Translations under genes and position numbers: made by a program
Shown here: positions 36,096 through 45,785 of the stretch, one piece after another
How the letters are laid out: every line of letters begins with the position of its first letter
Numbering within the stretch: position 1 is the first letter of the stretch
Notes under the pieces: generated by a model
Seen by the model: only the letters and a program-made list of their open reading frames with translations
Database searches by the model: none
Told to the model about the DNA's origin: nothing
NCBI RefSeq assembly: GCF_008245045.1
Contig: NZ_CP043428.1
Span: 992,001 to 1,056,000 of the forward strand
DNA: 64,000 bases
Direction of reading: 5' to 3'
Source: Campylobacter volucris
GTDB taxonomy: Bacteria > Campylobacterota > Campylobacteria > Campylobacterales > Campylobacteraceae

Positions 36096-37223
36096 TTAAT
36101 GAAGTTTTGACCAAACCGATCTTTTCCAACCAATAGCAAAAATACTTAAGATAACAAAGAAAATCATAATATAAATTCCAGTTTGTTCTCTTTCTTCTTT
36201 TTTGCTATCGCCAACTTTTTCAAGATAATCAACAACTTGCTCTTGAGCTTTTTCGTTTAAACCTACTCTAGGCATAGCTGTGCCATGAATTTTCTTTTGA
36301 GGTTCGTTAATAAAAATATCAAGATAATCTCTTCCTTTAGATCTAATCATCATTGATAAATCAGGAGGTGTCATACCAAGATAATTTTTCAAATCATCCA
36401 TATTTGAACTAGAAACAAACCCATCATACTTAACATCATGACATCTTCCACAAGCATTTTCAAAAACTTGCTTATCTTTTGCAAATTGAAGTTCTTTTGC
36501 TATTAAAGAATTCTTAGCTTCTTGGGATAATTCTTGATTTTTAGCATATTTTGCTTCTAATTCTTTTTTTGTTGTATCTTCAAAATCTTTTTCATATTTA
36601 ACAGCAGTATCTTTTAAAAATGCTATTAAATCAGCTAAATCTTGTCCATCTTTAGTATCATCTCCACTTAAAGGATAAGCAGGCATTAAAAAAGGTTTTT
36701 CATCATTAAATTTATGTGAAATTTGCATAGCTTTAACTGGATCTATAATCAACGCAGCTAAAAATTTCTCATCATAAATACTACCCGCATCACTTAAATC
36801 AGGTGGAGTAACACCCAAAGAAGAATCTGTAATACTAGCTGGAATTCCTGCGGCTTTTACACCATGACATGCTATACAATTTCCTTCAAAAATTTCTTTA
36901 CCTTTTTGCGCGTTTGCTTTTGAAAAATCAATTTTTGAAATTTTTTCCCACATTTGTTTAGTGCTTTGTTCTTGACTTTGTAAAAGTTCTAAAGCTTTTT
37001 GTGTAGCAATAATAGCTTTTTCATTACCAGAAGCTTTAGCTTCTTCTAAAGCCTTTGTTTTTGCTTCAATTTCCTTTTGAAAAAATTCTTCATCAGCTTT
37101 TGCAAAATCAAAATTTGCAGGGCTTGAATGTGGGTTCATCACTGAATGTGCAAATGGTTCAACCCCCCAGTATACTAAACCTGTAAAAAATACAACTACG
37201 AAAAATATTTTTAATTCTCTCAT
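36096..37223 (-). CDS. petC: Cytochrome bc1 complex diheme cytochrome c subunit
   Basis: Membrane-anchored cytochrome c that takes electrons from the Rieske protein. Two CxxCH heme sites are visible: GNCIACHGVKAAG and ACGRCHDVKYD. An N-terminal membrane anchor (FFVVVFFTGLVYWG) and a C-terminal one (IYIMIFFVILSIFAIGW) bracket the protein. I place the start at 37223 (MRELKIFF), 2 nt after the petB stop behind AAAAAGGGGC; the frame open to 37316 reads into petB. The diheme form is typical of epsilonproteobacteria. A Lys/Glu-rich helical stretch lies between anchor and first heme. Confidence 0.94.
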   Translation of the reverse strand: MRELKIFFVVVFFTGLVYWGVEPFAHSVMNPHSSPANFDFAKADEEFFQKEIEAKTKALEEAKASGNEKAIIATQKALELLQSQEQSTKQMWEKISKIDFSKANAQKGKEIFEGNCIACHGVKAAGIPASITDSSLGVTPPDLSDAGSIYDEKFLAALIIDPVKAMQISHKFNDEKPFLMPAYPLSGDDTKDGQDLADLIAFLKDTAVKYEKDFEDTTKKELEAKYAKNQELSQEAKNSLIAKELQFAKDKQVFENACGRCHDVKYDGFVSSSNMDDLKNYLGMTPPDLSMMIRSKGRDYLDIFINEPQKKIHGTAMPRVGLNEKAQEQVVDYLEKVGDSKKEEREQTGIYIMIFFVILSIFAIGWKRSVWSKLH

Positions 37224-37225
37224 TA

Positions 37226-38470
37226 TTAGCCCCTTTTTCTTTCCATAATTGTAATAATTGGCAATACCACTAATAATAACAATAAAAATACCATAGATGC
37301 ATAAAATCCTATCCAAGCATTAATGCCTGTTGGAGGAAGTTTTCCATATACTGTTAATACAATCATGTCTATTAATAATACCCAAAACCAAACAAAAAAC
37401 ATCGGTCTTTCATGCGCTGGTTTTACTACATCACTTCTATCAAGCCATGGTAATAAGAAAAAGATAATTTGTGCTATACCAAATGCAGCCAAACCAATAT
37501 CAAAAGCTTTGATACTTCCAATATCAAAGAAAAATCCTCTTAATACTTCATAACTCCATAAAAAATACCACTCAGGGTAGATATGCGCTGGAGTTTTTAA
37601 TGAATTTGCAGGATCAAAGTTGATAGGATCCATTGCAAAATTAAATTTAAAACTAACCAAATAAAAGAAGAAAATCATAAACAATGAAATATACATAAAA
37701 TCTTTTGCTAAAAATCCTGGCCAAAAAGGTATAACCTTAGAACCTTTAGTATCGCCAGCTAAATATTTTTCAGCTTCTAAATCAAAATCAATTTCTTCTG
37801 AAATTTCATTATTTACATGAGGAATTCTTAATGAATAAAAATGGAAAGCTATGATTGCTAAAATAACTATAGGCAACAAACAAACATGTAGCATAAAAAA
37901 TCTTGTTAAAGTTGGATCTGAAACTGCAAAATCTCCTCTTATCCAAACCACCAAAGCATCACCAATAAATGGAATACCGCCAAAAAGTTGAGTGATAACC
38001 TGAGCAGCCCAAAAGCTCATTTGTCCCCAAGGTAACATATATCCACTAAAAGCTTCTGCTGAAAATACAACAAACAAAAGCATACCGCTTACCCAAATCA
38101 TCTCACGACCTTTTTTATAAGATCCATAATAAATTCCAGTAAGCATATGAATATAAATAATCAAAAATATAATTGAAGCAGCTACACCATGCATATGACG
38201 CCAAAGCCAACCATATTCAACTTCTTGCATAATAGTTTTATTTACACTATCAAAAGCCAAAGCTACATCAGGTTTGTAATACATTACCAAAAATAAACCT
38301 GATATAAAAAGTATTGCAAAAAGTGTTGTTAAAATAACACCCATTGCCCATAAGAAATTAATTTGTTTTGGTATCCAATATTGTGCCATTAAAACATTAA
38401 AGAGCTTATTTACAGCCAATCTTTGATCGAGCCAATCAATGATACCAGTAGCTTTTTTAATCTGTGCCAT
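37226..38470 (-). CDS. petB: Cytochrome bc1 complex cytochrome b subunit
   Basis: Carries the two b hemes and the quinol sites. Heme ligands lie in WRHMHGVAASIIFLIIYIHM and RFFMLHVCLLPIVILAIIAF; the Qo-site motif PEWYFLWSYEVLRG is intact. There are eight or more membrane helices in 414 residues. It lies between petA (1 nt gap) and petC, the common bc1 order. Confidence 0.96.
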   Translation of the reverse strand: MAQIKKATGIIDWLDQRLAVNKLFNVLMAQYWIPKQINFLWAMGVILTTLFAILFISGLFLVMYYKPDVALAFDSVNKTIMQEVEYGWLWRHMHGVAASIIFLIIYIHMLTGIYYGSYKKGREMIWVSGMLLFVVFSAEAFSGYMLPWGQMSFWAAQVITQLFGGIPFIGDALVVWIRGDFAVSDPTLTRFFMLHVCLLPIVILAIIAFHFYSLRIPHVNNEISEEIDFDLEAEKYLAGDTKGSKVIPFWPGFLAKDFMYISLFMIFFFYLVSFKFNFAMDPINFDPANSLKTPAHIYPEWYFLWSYEVLRGFFFDIGSIKAFDIGLAAFGIAQIIFFLLPWLDRSDVVKPAHERPMFFVWFWVLLIDMIVLTVYGKLPPTGINAWIGFYASMVFLLLLLVVLPIITIMERKRG

Positions 38471-38471
38471 A

Positions 38472-38975
38472 TTAAGCTTCCTCCATCATTTTTTTATACT
38501 CTGGACCTTCTTCTCCTAAAACTAATTTTGTTCCTTCTATTCTAAAAGGTGGGATATCTAAAGGTCTTGGAGGAGGACCAAATACATTTTTACCGCTTGT
38601 ATCAAATTCACCGCCATGACAAGCGCATTTAAATAATTTTTCACTTGGAGCATAAGCTGGAATACAGCCTAAATGTGTACAAAGACCGATAACAACAGTG
38701 TAAGCAACATCGCCTACAACCACATCTCTCTTGCTATCTTTTGCCATATCTGCATCTTTTTTGAGAATAAAAATTGGTTTTTTACGCCATTCTATCGTTC
38801 TTAATTCTCCTTCTTTCATACCCGAAAGATCTACAGTTGTAACTCCTGCTGCCTTAACACTTGGAAGTGGATCCCAAGTTTTTTTCATTGCAACCAATGA
38901 AAAAGCACCACCTACAGCAGCTACCGTTCCAAAGGCAAATCCCATAAAGCTTCGCCTGCTCTCAGATGTAGCCAT
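38472..38975 (-). CDS. petA: Ubiquinol-cytochrome c reductase iron-sulfur subunit (Rieske)
   Basis: Holds the [2Fe-2S] cluster of the bc1 complex. Cluster motifs CTHLGCIPAY and CACHGGEFDTSG provide two Cys and two His ligands plus the disulfide cysteines. The N-terminal SESRRSFMGFAFGTVAAVGG is a Tat-type anchor, as usual for Rieske proteins. The 167 residues are normal. It is the first gene of the petABC unit. Confidence 0.96.
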   Translation of the reverse strand: MATSESRRSFMGFAFGTVAAVGGAFSLVAMKKTWDPLPSVKAAGVTTVDLSGMKEGELRTIEWRKKPIFILKKDADMAKDSKRDVVVGDVAYTVVIGLCTHLGCIPAYAPSEKLFKCACHGGEFDTSGKNVFGPPPRPLDIPPFRIEGTKLVLGEEGPEYKKMMEEA

Positions 38976-39116
38976 ATTACTTCCTTTATTTTTGAATTAT
39001 TTTTTCAGTGTAAAAGAAAGTAGTGTATCGTAAAAATAATAAATTTTTTCTTTTGCAAAAGCCTTATAAATAGGATTAAAATAGTATTATTTAAATTAAT
39101 TTTAGTATGAAATTTA

Positions 39117-39153
39117 AAAATAATTTAGACATTTTTAATATCTAAATTATTTT
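39117..39153 (-). terminator. Terminator of mnmG
   Basis: AAAATAATTTAGA / TCTAAATTATTTT, a 13 bp stem with an 11 nt loop, overlaps the mnmG stop and is followed on the minus strand by TAAATTTC after the stem's own T-rich end. It is weak in G/C but well placed. Confidence 0.55.
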
Positions 39154-40997
39154 TTCATCTTGATATATATGTATAAAATGTCTAATGCAGCAGGAGTTAT
39201 ACCACTAATTTGCGAAGCAGCAAAAATAGTTGGTGGATTAAATTTTTGTAATTTTTCTACAACTTCATTACTCAAACCACTTACTTTTTTAAAATCAAAA
39301 TCTTCAGGAATTTTAACTTCATGTAAATGTTTCATTTTATCTATTTGAGCTTTTTGCATTGCTATATAATGATAATACTTTGCTTCATTTAAAATTTCAT
39401 TTAATGAATACTCATCCATTTTTTCAAACATTTCATTTAGAGCTTTTAACTTATCTATAGTAAAGCTTGATCTTGCAACAATTTTTTGCAAACTTACTAT
39501 GGAAGTGATTTTTTCTTCATTGATACTTTGCAAAAATTCATTGTTTTGATTACTTGGAGTCCAAGAAGTTTCTAATAAATATTCTAGTCCTTTTTGAACA
39601 TTTTGTTTAATATGATTTATATATGAAAATTCTTCACCATTTAAAAGACCAAAATTATATCCATATTCTCCAAGTCTTAAAATAGCATTTTCTTCTCTTA
39701 GCAAAAGCCTATATTCAGCTCTTGAAGTAAACATTCTATATGGTTCTTTTGTGCCCTTAATAACTAAATCATCAATCAATACTCCTATATAAGCTTCATC
39801 ACGTCTTAATATAAAAGGATCTTTTTCTTCAATAGCTAAAACTGCATTAATCCCTGCCATAAATCCTTGCGCCGCTGCTTCTTCATAACCTGTTGTGCCA
39901 TTAATTTGGCCAGCACAATATAAATTTTTAATCTTTTTAGTTTCTAAAGTATGTTTTAACTCAGTTGGATCAATATAATCATATTCTATAGCATAGCCAA
40001 AGCGCGTAATTTTAGCATTTTCAAAACCTTTAATACTTCTTAGCATAGCAATTTGCACTTCATAAGGCAAAGAAGTAGAAAATCCATTAATATAATATTC
40101 TGTCGCATCTTTAGTTTGAGGCTCTATAAACAAATGATGACTTTCTTTATCTTCGAAACGATTAATTTTATCTTCAATAGAAGGACAATATCTTGGTCCT
40201 ATGCCTTCGATTTGACCTGTAAAAAGTGGAGCTCGATAAAAATTATTTTTAATAATCTCATGCGTTTTTAGATTAGTTCTTGCTATATAACATGGAAGTT
40301 GATTAGGGGTGAAATTTTTTGTTTTAAAACTAAAAGCCTTAGGATTTGCATCACCATGTTGAATTTCTAACACATTAAAATCAATACTTTTAGCATCAAC
40401 TCTTGGACAAGTTCCTGTTTTTAATCTTCCTATTTTTAAGCCACTTTGTTTTAAATATTCTCCTAAATTTATTGAAGCTAATTCCCCTACTCTACCTGCT
40501 TGAAGCTTTTTTTCTCCTATGTGGATGAGTCCATTTAAAAAAGTTCCTGTTGTAAGGATAATTTTTTTTGCAAAATATGTATTATCTAAATTAGTTTTTA
40601 CACCTTTAACAGCATCATTTTCTATAATCAAAGATACAACTTGTTCTTGTGAAATTTCTAAATTTTGCAATTTTAAAAGTTTATTTCTAGCACAAATTCT
40701 ATAAGCATCCATATCAATTTGTGCTCTACTTCCACGAACTGCCACTCCTTTACTTTCATTTAAAATTCTAAATTGAATTCCAGCTTCATCGGTGATTTGT
40801 CCCATTAAACCACCCATAGCATCTAGTTCTTTTACCAAGTGCCCTTTAGCTAAACCTCCTATGGCAGGATTACAACTTGCTGCACCAATTTGCTCTATTA
40901 AAGTCGTTAAAAGTAAGGTTTTTTTACCCATTCTAGCAGCAGCTGAACTAGCTTCTATACCAGCATGGCCACCGCCTATTACAATCACATCAAACAT
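39147..40997 (-). CDS. mnmG: tRNA uridine-5-carboxymethylaminomethyl synthase MnmG (GidA)
   Basis: With MnmE modifies U34 of several tRNAs, using FAD. N-terminal FAD site [21 protein letters not shown], then [20 protein letters not shown] with the catalytic cysteine region, and the family blocks [14 protein letters not shown] and [19 protein letters not shown]. The C-terminal MnmE-binding helical domain is present. The 616 residues are full length. Confidence 0.97.
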   Translation of the reverse strand: MFDVIVIGGGHAGIEASSAAARMGKKTLLLTTLIEQIGAASCNPAIGGLAKGHLVKELDAMGGLMGQITDEAGIQFRILNESKGVAVRGSRAQIDMDAYRICARNKLLKLQNLEISQEQVVSLIIENDAVKGVKTNLDNTYFAKKIILTTGTFLNGLIHIGEKKLQAGRVGELASINLGEYLKQSGLKIGRLKTGTCPRVDAKSIDFNVLEIQHGDANPKAFSFKTKNFTPNQLPCYIARTNLKTHEIIKNNFYRAPLFTGQIEGIGPRYCPSIEDKINRFEDKESHHLFIEPQTKDATEYYINGFSTSLPYEVQIAMLRSIKGFENAKITRFGYAIEYDYIDPTELKHTLETKKIKNLYCAGQINGTTGYEEAAAQGFMAGINAVLAIEEKDPFILRRDEAYIGVLIDDLVIKGTKEPYRMFTSRAEYRLLLREENAILRLGEYGYNFGLLNGEEFSYINHIKQNVQKGLEYLLETSWTPSNQNNEFLQSINEEKITSIVSLQKIVARSSFTIDKLKALNEMFEKMDEYSLNEILNEAKYYHYIAMQKAQIDKMKHLHEVKIPEDFDFKKVSGLSNEVVEKLQKFNPPTIFAASQISGITPAALDILYIYIKMKK

Positions 40998-41100
40998 ATT
41001 TTGCCTTTATTTTCTAAAAAGGCAAGGATTATATAATATTTTACTTAAAACTAAATTTATAACTTTTGGATAAAATTAATCAAAAAATCAAGGTTTATCA

Positions 41101-41709
41101 ATGTTTAATGGGCTTATTAGAGAATTAGCTTTTGTCAAATCTTATCAAAATAATACACTTACACTAAATGCTAAATACAAACCAAATTTAGGCGATAGCA
41201 TCGCTGTAAATGGTGCATGTTTAAGCGTAACTCAAATTTATCATGATGGATTTAGCGTAGAGCTTTCTTATGAAAGCAGGACTCATATAGCTATAGAAAA
41301 TTTTAAAGATTATGTTCATATAGAACCTGCTTTAAAATTTGGAGACAGACTTGATGGACACTTAATGCAAGGACATATTGATGCAATTGGAGAAATTATA
41401 AAAATACAAAATAACCAAAATGGGGTTGATTTTTATATTAAAGCTCCTAAAGATATAATGATGTTAATTGCAAATAAAGGCAGTATAGGTATAGATGGGG
41501 TTAGCTTAACAGTGAATGAAGTTTTTGATGATTCTTTTCGTTTAACCATCATCCCTATAACTTTTAAAGAAACTTTATTTAAAAACTATACCATAAAAAG
41601 AAGAGTAAATATAGAAACAGACCTTTTAGCTCGTTATATTTATAGACAAATTCATCATAAAGAAACACTCACATGGCAACAAATCGATCAAATTTCATCA
41701 CTTTATTAG
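41101..41709 (+). CDS. ribE: Riboflavin synthase alpha subunit
   Basis: Dismutates two 6,7-dimethyl-8-ribityllumazine molecules to riboflavin. Two homologous barrels are visible: MFNGLIREL with GDSIAVNGACLSVT, and FGDRLDGHLMQGHID with GSIGIDGVSLTVN. The 202 residues are normal. It overlaps pgeF by 37 nt. Confidence 0.94.
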   Translation: MFNGLIRELAFVKSYQNNTLTLNAKYKPNLGDSIAVNGACLSVTQIYHDGFSVELSYESRTHIAIENFKDYVHIEPALKFGDRLDGHLMQGHIDAIGEIIKIQNNQNGVDFYIKAPKDIMMLIANKGSIGIDGVSLTVNEVFDDSFRLTIIPITFKETLFKNYTIKRRVNIETDLLARYIYRQIHHKETLTWQQIDQISSLY

Positions 41710-42344
41710 AAAATGATTATGTAAAAGCATTTGTTGCTTTTGATAAAGACTATAATATTTTTAGAGAAAATGTTATCCACCATAGTGTATTTGAATTTGA
41801 TACTAATATACAAACTTGCGTTTTTTTAAATCAAATTCATTCTAATATAGTTAGTGTTTATAATGATGATTTTAATATAAATTGCGATGGCGTGGTTAGT
41901 GCTTTAAAAAAGACAGCTTTGTGTATTTTAAGCGCTGATTGCTTGCCTTTGCTTTTATATGATGAAAATAAAAAAATCATTAGTGCTTTACACTCAGGAA
42001 GAAAAGGTTGCTTTGAAAATATTTTAAAACAAGCGGTATTAAAAATGCAAACAAAATTTCAAAGCAATCCTAAGGATATCACTTTAATCATTTCTGCAGG
42101 AATTTGTGGATTAAACTATGAGATAAATGGAGAAATTTTAGACTTTGCTCAAAAGAATTTTTCTAATTTTTTAGATAAAAACAAACTTGATTTAAAAAAA
42201 ATGGTTAAATTTCAAGCAAATGATTTGGGTATAGAAAAAATTATAGATATTGATATTTGCACTTTTGATGATGAGAGATTTTTTTCTTATAGAAAAAACC
42301 AAACCTCAAAACGCATAGCAAGTGTGATTTATTTAAAGGGATAA
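41673..42344 (+). CDS. pgeF: Polyphenol oxidase/purine nucleoside phosphorylase-like protein (PgeF/YfiH)
   Basis: Member of the laccase-domain family (formerly DUF152), now linked to peptidoglycan editing and to purine nucleoside cleavage. Conserved metal/nucleoside-site motifs: NQIHSNIV, SADCLPLLLYDENKK, LHSGRKGCFENIL and AGICGLNYEI. The 223 residues are typical. The start lies 37 nt inside ribE; the two are translationally coupled. Confidence 0.88.
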   Translation: MATNRSNFITLLENDYVKAFVAFDKDYNIFRENVIHHSVFEFDTNIQTCVFLNQIHSNIVSVYNDDFNINCDGVVSALKKTALCILSADCLPLLLYDENKKIISALHSGRKGCFENILKQAVLKMQTKFQSNPKDITLIISAGICGLNYEINGEILDFAQKNFSNFLDKNKLDLKKMVKFQANDLGIEKIIDIDICTFDDERFFSYRKNQTSKRIASVIYLKG

Positions 42345-42345
42345 T

Positions 42346-42552
42346 ATGTATGAAATAAAAAATTTACAAGCTTTAAAAATTTTACAAAAAGCGAGAGAAT
42401 TTTCAGATAATGATCTTAGCAATGAGCTCTTAACCACACAAATGTTAAATTATAATATCAACCCGCTCAATAAACAAGATAGCCAAGAAATTACAAATTT
42501 TATCAACACTCTCATAATGGCAAAAGAAAAAGCTAAAATGAGCAATAAATAA
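42346..42552 (+). CDS. Small conserved protein of unknown function
   Basis: A 68-residue, charged, mostly helical protein (MYEIKNLQALKILQKARE at the start) with no domain I recognise. It begins 1 nt after pgeF, preceded by AAAGGGA, so it is probably the last gene of the ribE-pgeF unit. Its stop is adjacent to the stop of convergent dccS. A similarly placed short gene exists near pgeF in C. jejuni as far as I recall. Confidence 0.75.
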   Translation: MYEIKNLQALKILQKAREFSDNDLSNELLTTQMLNYNINPLNKQDSQEITNFINTLIMAKEKAKMSNK

Positions 42553-43773
42553 TCAATTTTTCCAAGTTAATATAAAGCAAGTTCCTTCTTTAAGTTTGCT
42601 TTGAACTTCTATATTTATACGGTGTTCATCACATATTTTTTTAACCAAAGAAAGTCCTATGCCAAAACCACCTTGATCATTATTAAACCTCATATAACGA
42701 TCAAAGATTTTACTCAAATTTGCTTCAGAAATTCCACAACCACTATCTTTAATCATTAGTTTTTCTTTGTATAAATTAATCTCTATGTGTCCATTTTTTA
42801 TATTATATTTTATAGCATTACCTAAAAGATTATCAAACATTTTAAAAAACTGCTCTTTGTTGATTAAAATTTTACCCTCATCTTGCAAATCAAGCTTTAA
42901 GGTAATATTTTTTTGCTCTAAAAATATTTTAAAATATTCTATCCTTTCAATAATTAAAGGTTTTAAAAAAATCCATTCTTTATTAGAAGAATAAGCCTGA
43001 TAGAAATTTAAAAAAGTAAGATCTGAATAAATATGGCTTAAAGTCAAAGCTGCGATTTTGATACGCTTTAGCGGTTTTAAATGAGTAAAATCTTGTTTTT
43101 TTTCTAAACTTTCTATACTCATTAAAATAGCACTAATTGGAGTATTAATCTCATGAGTAGTATCTTTGATAAAATTATTTAAAAAATTTATCTTCATTTC
43201 CAAAGGTTTTAGAGCAAATTTTAAAATAAAATATCCCACAATACCCACACAAATTAAAGAAAAAATCATCACAAAAGCAACTTTAAATCTGATAAAAGCA
43301 AGCTCTTGTGAAACATCATCTCCTTGTACTAAAACCCTCAAGCGATTGACATCGCCTAAAACATCTAAAGTATCTATTTTTTGAAAATTTCCTAATAAAG
43401 CATTATTTAATCTTGCATCAGCAATGTAAATTAATTTATTATCATAAATATTGACATTATCCAGTTTAAAAAGCAAAGTTTGTGCAGGAAAATCTAAATT
43501 TGAAAAATACACTTTTGTTCTATCAAAAATAGCAAATTTGATATTAGAAAGTTGAGCAATAGTTGGAGCACTAACGCTTATAGGATCAAAACGAAATTTT
43601 TCCATTTGTATTGTGATAAAACGATAATCTTGTCTTAGTTTAAATTCATATTCTCTTGTTAAATCATCTTTTAATTTTGCATACCAAATTCCAAATAAAA
43701 CAGCTAAAACACTACCTATACTAATAAGATATAAAGAAAGTATCTGCCATGCAACTTTTTTAGGTTCTTGCAT
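42553..43773 (-). CDS. dccS: Sensor histidine kinase DccS
   Basis: Membrane sensor of the DccRS (diminished capacity to colonise) two-component system. Two membrane segments (about residues 9-30 and 163-185) enclose a periplasmic domain. H-box KDTTHEINTPISAILMS, N-box NLLGNAIKYNI, G1 KDSGCGIS and G2 GGFGIGLSLVKKI are intact. The 406 residues match. The start overlaps dccR by 14 nt. The assignment to DccS rests on the neighbours and on general similarity. Confidence 0.85.
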   Translation of the reverse strand: MQEPKKVAWQILSLYLISIGSVLAVLFGIWYAKLKDDLTREYEFKLRQDYRFITIQMEKFRFDPISVSAPTIAQLSNIKFAIFDRTKVYFSNLDFPAQTLLFKLDNVNIYDNKLIYIADARLNNALLGNFQKIDTLDVLGDVNRLRVLVQGDDVSQELAFIRFKVAFVMIFSLICVGIVGYFILKFALKPLEMKINFLNNFIKDTTHEINTPISAILMSIESLEKKQDFTHLKPLKRIKIAALTLSHIYSDLTFLNFYQAYSSNKEWIFLKPLIIERIEYFKIFLEQKNITLKLDLQDEGKILINKEQFFKMFDNLLGNAIKYNIKNGHIEINLYKEKLMIKDSGCGISEANLSKIFDRYMRFNNDQGGFGIGLSLVKKICDEHRINIEVQSKLKEGTCFILTWKN

Positions 43774-44431
43774 AGCAATATCCTCTACCTCTTTGATTGA
43801 TAATGCTATCTTTACCTAAAATTTTTCTTAAATTTTTAACATAAGCTCTTAAGCTAAGTTCGCTTGGCTCTTGATCATAATCCCAAATTTCTTCAAAAAT
43901 ATAAGCAGTATCAATAAATTTTCCTTTATTTTTTACCAACAAAGATAAAAGTTTTAATTCTTTTAAGGGTAAAGATAATGGCTTATCATTTTGATATAAG
44001 GTTTGAGAAACTAGAGCAAATTTTAAACCATTCCCTAAATCTTCATAATCTTCATTTTTATGAGAAAAAGATCTTTTTAAAATAGCATTAATTCTTATTT
44101 TTAATTCTTCAAGTTCAAAAGGCTTTTTTATATAATCATCACAACCACTTTCAAAACCCTTTTGTAAATCAATAGTAGTATTTAAAGAAGTCATAAAAAT
44201 TGCAGGAGTGTATTTCTTTGCTTCTCTTAAATTTTTAAGCACACTAAAACCATCTCCCAAAGGAACTTTCACATCTAAAACCCAAAGATCGTAATTTTTC
44301 TCATAAGCTTTATTTAGGGCATCTTCTGCATTATCAACCAAATCAACAATAAACCCCTCTTCTTCCAAAAATTCACTAACAATTTCACCTAAATTAATAT
44401 CATCTTCTAATAATAAAATTTTCGTTGCCAT
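43760..44431 (-). CDS. dccR: OmpR-type response regulator DccR
   Basis: DNA-binding partner of DccS. Receiver with acidic pair E9-D10-D11, phospho-acceptor D53 in LWVLDVKVPLGDG, T in FMTSLN and K in IKKPFELEEL; winged-helix DNA-binding domain ending in NQRGRGYCYA. The 223 residues are normal. Direct repeats at 44481-44500 upstream may be its own binding site. Confidence 0.88.
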   Translation of the reverse strand: MATKILLLEDDINLGEIVSEFLEEEGFIVDLVDNAEDALNKAYEKNYDLWVLDVKVPLGDGFSVLKNLREAKKYTPAIFMTSLNTTIDLQKGFESGCDDYIKKPFELEELKIRINAILKRSFSHKNEDYEDLGNGLKFALVSQTLYQNDKPLSLPLKELKLLSLLVKNKGKFIDTAYIFEEIWDYDQEPSELSLRAYVKNLRKILGKDSIINQRGRGYCYART

Positions 44432-44480
44432 TTTTAACCTTTTTTAATATTGGCATTTTTAAAAATTATATTTTTTTTAT

Positions 44481-44500
44481 ATGAATTTAAAATGAATTTA
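44481..44500. promoter_or_regulatory. Direct repeat, possible DccR binding site
   Basis: ATGAATTTA occurs at 44481-44489 and again at 44492-44500, a period of 11 bp, as expected for a dimer of an OmpR-type regulator binding one face of DNA. It lies between divergent dccR and the first hemerythrin gene. Assignment to DccR is inference. Confidence 0.4.
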
Positions 44501-44562
44501 TAAAAATTAAAGCCTATTATTTATAGAATAATTTAAGTTGTATTTAATGATTTAGGATGATT

Positions 44563-45153
44563 ATGCTACCAGAATGGGATCAAAAATATAGCGTAAATAA
44601 TGAAAATTTAGACGCTCAACATCAAAAACTTTTTAAACTAGCAGCAAAAGTTGAAGAGATGTCAGATAGAGCTATTTATCAAATCGAACTTAAAAAAATC
44701 ATTGCTGATTTTTTTCATTATATAAAATTTCATTTTGATGAAGAAGAAAATTATATGCAACAAATTAATTATCCATATATCGAACAACACAAACTAATGC
44801 ATAAAAAAATCACAAATACCATGGTAAAACTCATCAAAGAAGTAAAAACCACCAATGACTTAAAAGAAAAATTAAATACCATAGTAAGTTCGTGGTTAAT
44901 TGAACATATTATTCAGCATGATATTATGATAGAACATTGGTATAAAAGTACTCAAAATAACAATGAAAATTCCAACAATCTTAAAGAAGAAAACAAAACC
45001 AATTTTTTCTTATATCGCTGTGCTTGCGAAGGAAAAAAACATAAAGTTTCTTATGATATTCATTTAAAAATTCAATACACTAAAGCAAATTTTAAATGCA
45101 AAGAATGTGCAAACAATCTTACATTTTACAAAGATGAGGAGATACTTGCATGA
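44563..45153 (+). CDS. Bacteriohemerythrin with C-terminal Cys motif (first copy)
   Basis: Diiron oxygen-binding protein of the hemerythrin family. All usual ligands are visible: DAQHQKLF, FHFDEEENYM, EQHKLMHKK and EHIIQHD. After a polar linker a short domain follows with CAC, 23 residues and CKEC, a likely metal site. Start chosen at ATG 44563 (MLPEWDQKYS), with AGGATGAT in front; an in-frame ATG two codons earlier overlaps that ribosome site. The gene diverges from dccR. Hemerythrins in Campylobacter help protect iron-sulfur enzymes from oxygen (established knowledge). Confidence 0.92.
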   Translation: MLPEWDQKYSVNNENLDAQHQKLFKLAAKVEEMSDRAIYQIELKKIIADFFHYIKFHFDEEENYMQQINYPYIEQHKLMHKKITNTMVKLIKEVKTTNDLKEKLNTIVSSWLIEHIIQHDIMIEHWYKSTQNNNENSNNLKEENKTNFFLYRCACEGKKHKVSYDIHLKIQYTKANFKCKECANNLTFYKDEEILA

Positions 45154-45163
45154 AGATTTATGA

Positions 45164-45169
45164 TATAAT
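45164..45169 (+). promoter_or_regulatory. -10 box candidate upstream of the second hemerythrin
   Basis: TATAAT in TTATGATATAATCAT, 11 nt after the first hemerythrin stop; one of two near-identical GATATAAT motifs 22 nt apart. Confidence 0.45.
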
Positions 45170-45185
45170 CATATTTAAATTAAGA

Positions 45186-45191
45186 TATAAT
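45186..45191 (+). promoter_or_regulatory. Second -10 box candidate upstream of the second hemerythrin
   Basis: TATAAT in TTAAGATATAATTTA, 20 nt before the start codon; the shorter leader would still include the AAGGAG ribosome site. Confidence 0.45.
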
Positions 45192-45211
45192 TTATAACAA
45201 ACAAGGAGTTA

Positions 45212-45775
45212 ATGATGCTACCTAAATGGTGTGATAAATACAGCATACATAACAAAGCAATAGATGAACAGCACAAAAAACTCTTTGAACTTGCTGCAAA
45301 TGCTGAAATGATTTCAGATAAACCTATACACAAAGGTCAAGTCAAATTTCTACTAGCAGATTTTTTCAACTATATGAAAGAACACTTTTCCGATGAAGAA
45401 AAATACATGGCAAAGATAGGATATCCTGATCTTGCAAATCATCAAAAAATTCACAAAAGCATTATACAATCAATGATTGAACTCATTCAAAATATAAAAA
45501 GCACAAATGATTTAAAAGAAAAATTAAATATTATTGCATCAAAATGGCTACTTGAACATATTCTAAAAGAAGATATGAAAATAGAACAATGGCATCAAGA
45601 GCACTTAAAAAAATCACACTCTAAACACGACACAAACACTCAAAAAACCTATGAATATATTTGCCTATGTAAAGATAAAATTCATAAAGTATCTTATGAA
45701 ATTCATCAAAAAATTCAAACTACAAATGCAAATTATAAATGCAAAACTTGTCAAGAATACATAAAATTAAAATAA
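45212..45775 (+). CDS. Bacteriohemerythrin with C-terminal Cys motif (second copy)
   Basis: A paralogue of the preceding gene, 187 residues, probably from tandem duplication. Ligands: DEQHKKLF, EHFSDEEKYM, ANHQKIHKS and EHILKED. The C-terminal CLC-x23-CKTC has exactly the same spacing as in the first copy, and both share HKVSY-(D/E)-IH inside it. The start follows AAGGAGTTA; MMLP has two ATGs. It is followed 10 nt later by an RHH gene. Confidence 0.92.
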   Translation: MMLPKWCDKYSIHNKAIDEQHKKLFELAANAEMISDKPIHKGQVKFLLADFFNYMKEHFSDEEKYMAKIGYPDLANHQKIHKSIIQSMIELIQNIKSTNDLKEKLNIIASKWLLEHILKEDMKIEQWHQEHLKKSHSKHDTNTQKTYEYICLCKDKIHKVSYEIHQKIQTTNANYKCKTCQEYIKLK

Positions 45776-45785
45776 AGGTTGTAAC

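Noticed and set aside
37163-37168. C6 tract inside petC as a phase-variable tract.
   Set aside because: Six bases are too short for typical Campylobacter slippage, and petC is a core respiratory gene.
37224-37316. Longer petC start inside petB.
   Set aside because: The added residues overlap petB and replace the expected short N-terminal anchor; a ribosome site precedes the ATG at 37223.
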